Source: an uncultured Clostridia bacterium | Lineage (GTDB): Bacteria > Bacillota > Clostridia > Oscillospirales > Ruminococcaceae | Assembly (NCBI GenBank): GCA_947175655.1 | Contig: CAMWNQ010000002.1 | Location: 1-40,330 of the forward strand | DNA: 40,330 nucleotides | Reading direction: 5' to 3' | Program-made: the position numbers and the translations under genes | The notes under the pieces: model-generated | Told to the model about the DNA's origin: nothing | Database searches by the model: none | Seen by the model: the letters and a program-made list of their open reading frames with translations, nothing else | Shown: positions 38,932-40,330 of the stretch, piece after piece | How the letters are laid out: each line of letters opens with the position of its first letter | Position numbering within the stretch: the first letter of the stretch is position 1

Positions 38932-39707
38932 CAAAGTTCCTCCGCAAAATGTTTCTGAAGTTTTCCAAATATAAAGCTTCCCAGCACAAGAAAAAATATG
39001 CCAAGTCCACACGATGATACAAGAGAAGCCAAATCCGGAATTTCACCGCCATACAATACTGCTCTGTAGCATTCAATAACGTGAGTCATAGGATTTAAAT
39101 TGAACAATGGCAGGAGATTTTGAGGCACTATTGATTTTTCATACATTATAGGAGTCATATACATCCAAGCCATTGTAAATATACCAAGAATATGCTCCAA
39201 ATCTCTGAAATATACAGTTATTGCAGAAGTAAGAAGTGCCATACCAAGTGCAAGAATATATTCCACTATCATTATAACCGGAAGACACAACAATGCTACG
39301 GGATTTATTCCTGTTCCTGAAATAATTATAACCGCAAAAATTACGATAAAACATAAAAGCATATTGACAAAACAACTTGTTACATATGAAATTGGTATTA
39401 CTTCACGAGGAAAATATATTTTTTTTATCAAATCTTTCTGTGCAACAATCGAAGATGAACCGCCTGTTACAGATGCCGAAAAAAATATCCAAGGAATAAG
39501 TCCGACAAAAAGATAAAGATAATATTTATCTATATTATTAGGCAGAATATAAGAAAATACTATTGTGTATACCAAAAGCTGTAAAAGAGGATTTATAAAT
39601 GTCCAGAGAAAACCAAGTACAGAACCTTTATAGCGTCCCCTTAAATCTTTTCTTACAAGACTGAATATCATCTGACGATAATCATACAATTCTTTTAAAC
39701 TGCTCAT
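38931..39707 (-). CDS. Polysaccharide ABC exporter permease (Wzm/TagG-like)
   Basis: DLRGRYKGSVLGFLWTFINPLLQLLVYTIVFSYIL and LNPMTHVIECYRAVLYGG, typical ABC-2 polysaccharide permease. Confidence 0.93.
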   Translation of the reverse strand: MSSLKELYDYRQMIFSLVRKDLRGRYKGSVLGFLWTFINPLLQLLVYTIVFSYILPNNIDKYYLYLFVGLIPWIFFSASVTGGSSSIVAQKDLIKKIYFPREVIPISYVTSCFVNMLLCFIVIFAVIIISGTGINPVALLCLPVIMIVEYILALGMALLTSAITVYFRDLEHILGIFTMAWMYMTPIMYEKSIVPQNLLPLFNLNPMTHVIECYRAVLYGGEIPDLASLVSSCGLGIFFLVLGSFIFGKLQKHFAEEL

Positions 39708-39777
39708 TTATTTTTCCTTTCAATATATAAATATCTGATTTAACATTCAGGGTGAAATTACCATCACCATTTATTAT

Positions 39778-39806
39778 AATATATACTATTTCCGGATTTT
39801 TGTCAA
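39778..39806 (-). promoter_or_regulatory. Promoter for the polysaccharide cluster
   Basis: Minus strand TTGACA (39801-39806), 17-nt spacer, TATATT (39778-39783), about 70 bp upstream of the Wzm-like start. Confidence 0.65.
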
Positions 39807-39904
39807 CAGTTCTTATTAATATAATTCATTACATATATCATGAGACTTTTATATTATTGTTCTGAAAAATATAAAAATTCTCTTTAAAATAATTCAAAAA
39901 AGTC

Positions 39905-39954
39905 TTGACAAAGCATAAAATATATAATACACTAGCTATAAGCTTATAGCTAGT
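39905..39954 (+). promoter_or_regulatory. Promoter overlapped by a perfect 24-bp palindrome
   Basis: TTGACA (39905-39910), 17 nt, TACACT (39928-39933); ACTAGCTATAAGCTTATAGCTAGT (39931-39954) equals its own reverse complement. Confidence 0.65.
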
Positions 39955-39978
39955 ATTTAGTATATAGAGGACATTAAT

Positions 39979-40230
39979 ATGATTAATAATAACACTACCC
40001 TTGATGATTTAATTAAAATTGTAATCTGTACTTTAGATGATGTACAAAGCGGTGAAGAATTCATTATCAAAGATTTATTCCGTGGTATAGAATGGAACAG
40101 AATCCCTAAAGGAATGCGTACAAAGCTTGGTTCAATGATTCTTTATCTTTCAAAAGGGAAAAAATTATCTGGTGTAATCAAGCCAGTTAAAAAAACTCCC
40201 CAAAATCAACAAATATATATAAAAATATAG
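39979..40230 (+). CDS. DUF1413-like small protein
   Basis: 83 aa: GEEFIIKDLFRGIEWNRIPKGMRTKLGSMILYL resembles DUF1413; agagga RBS upstream. Confidence 0.7.
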   Translation: MINNNTTLDDLIKIVICTLDDVQSGEEFIIKDLFRGIEWNRIPKGMRTKLGSMILYLSKGKKLSGVIKPVKKTPQNQQIYIKI

Positions 40231-40309
40231 TTATTTATTTTCAAAAGGCATCATAAGATTTTTATAATATTATTCTCACGGAAATCAATTTTCAAAAACT
40301 TGACAAGTA

Positions 40310-40318
40310 TGGTATAAT
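40310..40318 (+). promoter_or_regulatory. Putative extended -10 promoter element at the window edge
   Basis: TGGTATAAT (TGn + TATAAT), only 6 nt before an ATG at 40325; gene truncated by the window end. Confidence 0.35.
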
Positions 40319-40330
40319 AAAAATATGAAA

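Noticed and set aside
40300-40305. TTGACA-like hexamer near the right-edge promoter
   Set aside because: Only 7 nt from the TATAAT, so it cannot be its -35; the TGn extended -10 is the better reading.
1-40330. CRISPR arrays, tRNA/rRNA genes, transposases, phage or toxin-antitoxin modules
   Set aside because: No regularly spaced repeats, no cloverleaf-like or rRNA sequence, and no transposase/integrase motifs were recognised in any ORF.

Overview
This is a 40.3 kb AT-rich, low-GC Firmicutes-like chromosomal segment, probably Clostridia/Ruminococcus-like (inferred from gene content and composition only). Most genes lie on the minus strand. From left to right it contains: a lone XRE regulator; an XRE-controlled ABC-2 exporter operon; a ClpE-like zinc-finger AAA+ unfoldase with CvpA-like and DUF5711-like membrane proteins; an epimerase; truA, a YfhO-like protein and ecfT-ecfA2-ecfA1; an RlmI-like methyltransferase; a DUF1963 protein; glmM; ruvB, an SseB-like protein, a GIY-YIG nuclease-like gene, ruvA and ruvC; plus-strand pheA and a short metH; a decayed lipoprotein gene; a ~12.6 kb polysaccharide synthesis and ABC-export cluster; and a DUF1413-like small protein behind a perfect palindrome. 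The items most worth a second look are: (1) the Wzm/Wzt export cluster, which carries a WbdD-like methyltransferase preceded by an internally repeated coiled coil, a possible Gram-positive chain terminator/ruler; (2) three separate operator-like architectures at small-regulator or small-protein promoters; (3) a lipoprotein reading frame broken exactly at an A-AAT-TTA heptamer plus an in-frame TAG; and (4) a GIY-YIG gene with its own promoter inside the ruv locus. No CRISPR array, rRNA, tRNA or transposase was recognised. All family calls come from reading motifs by eye; no database search was run.
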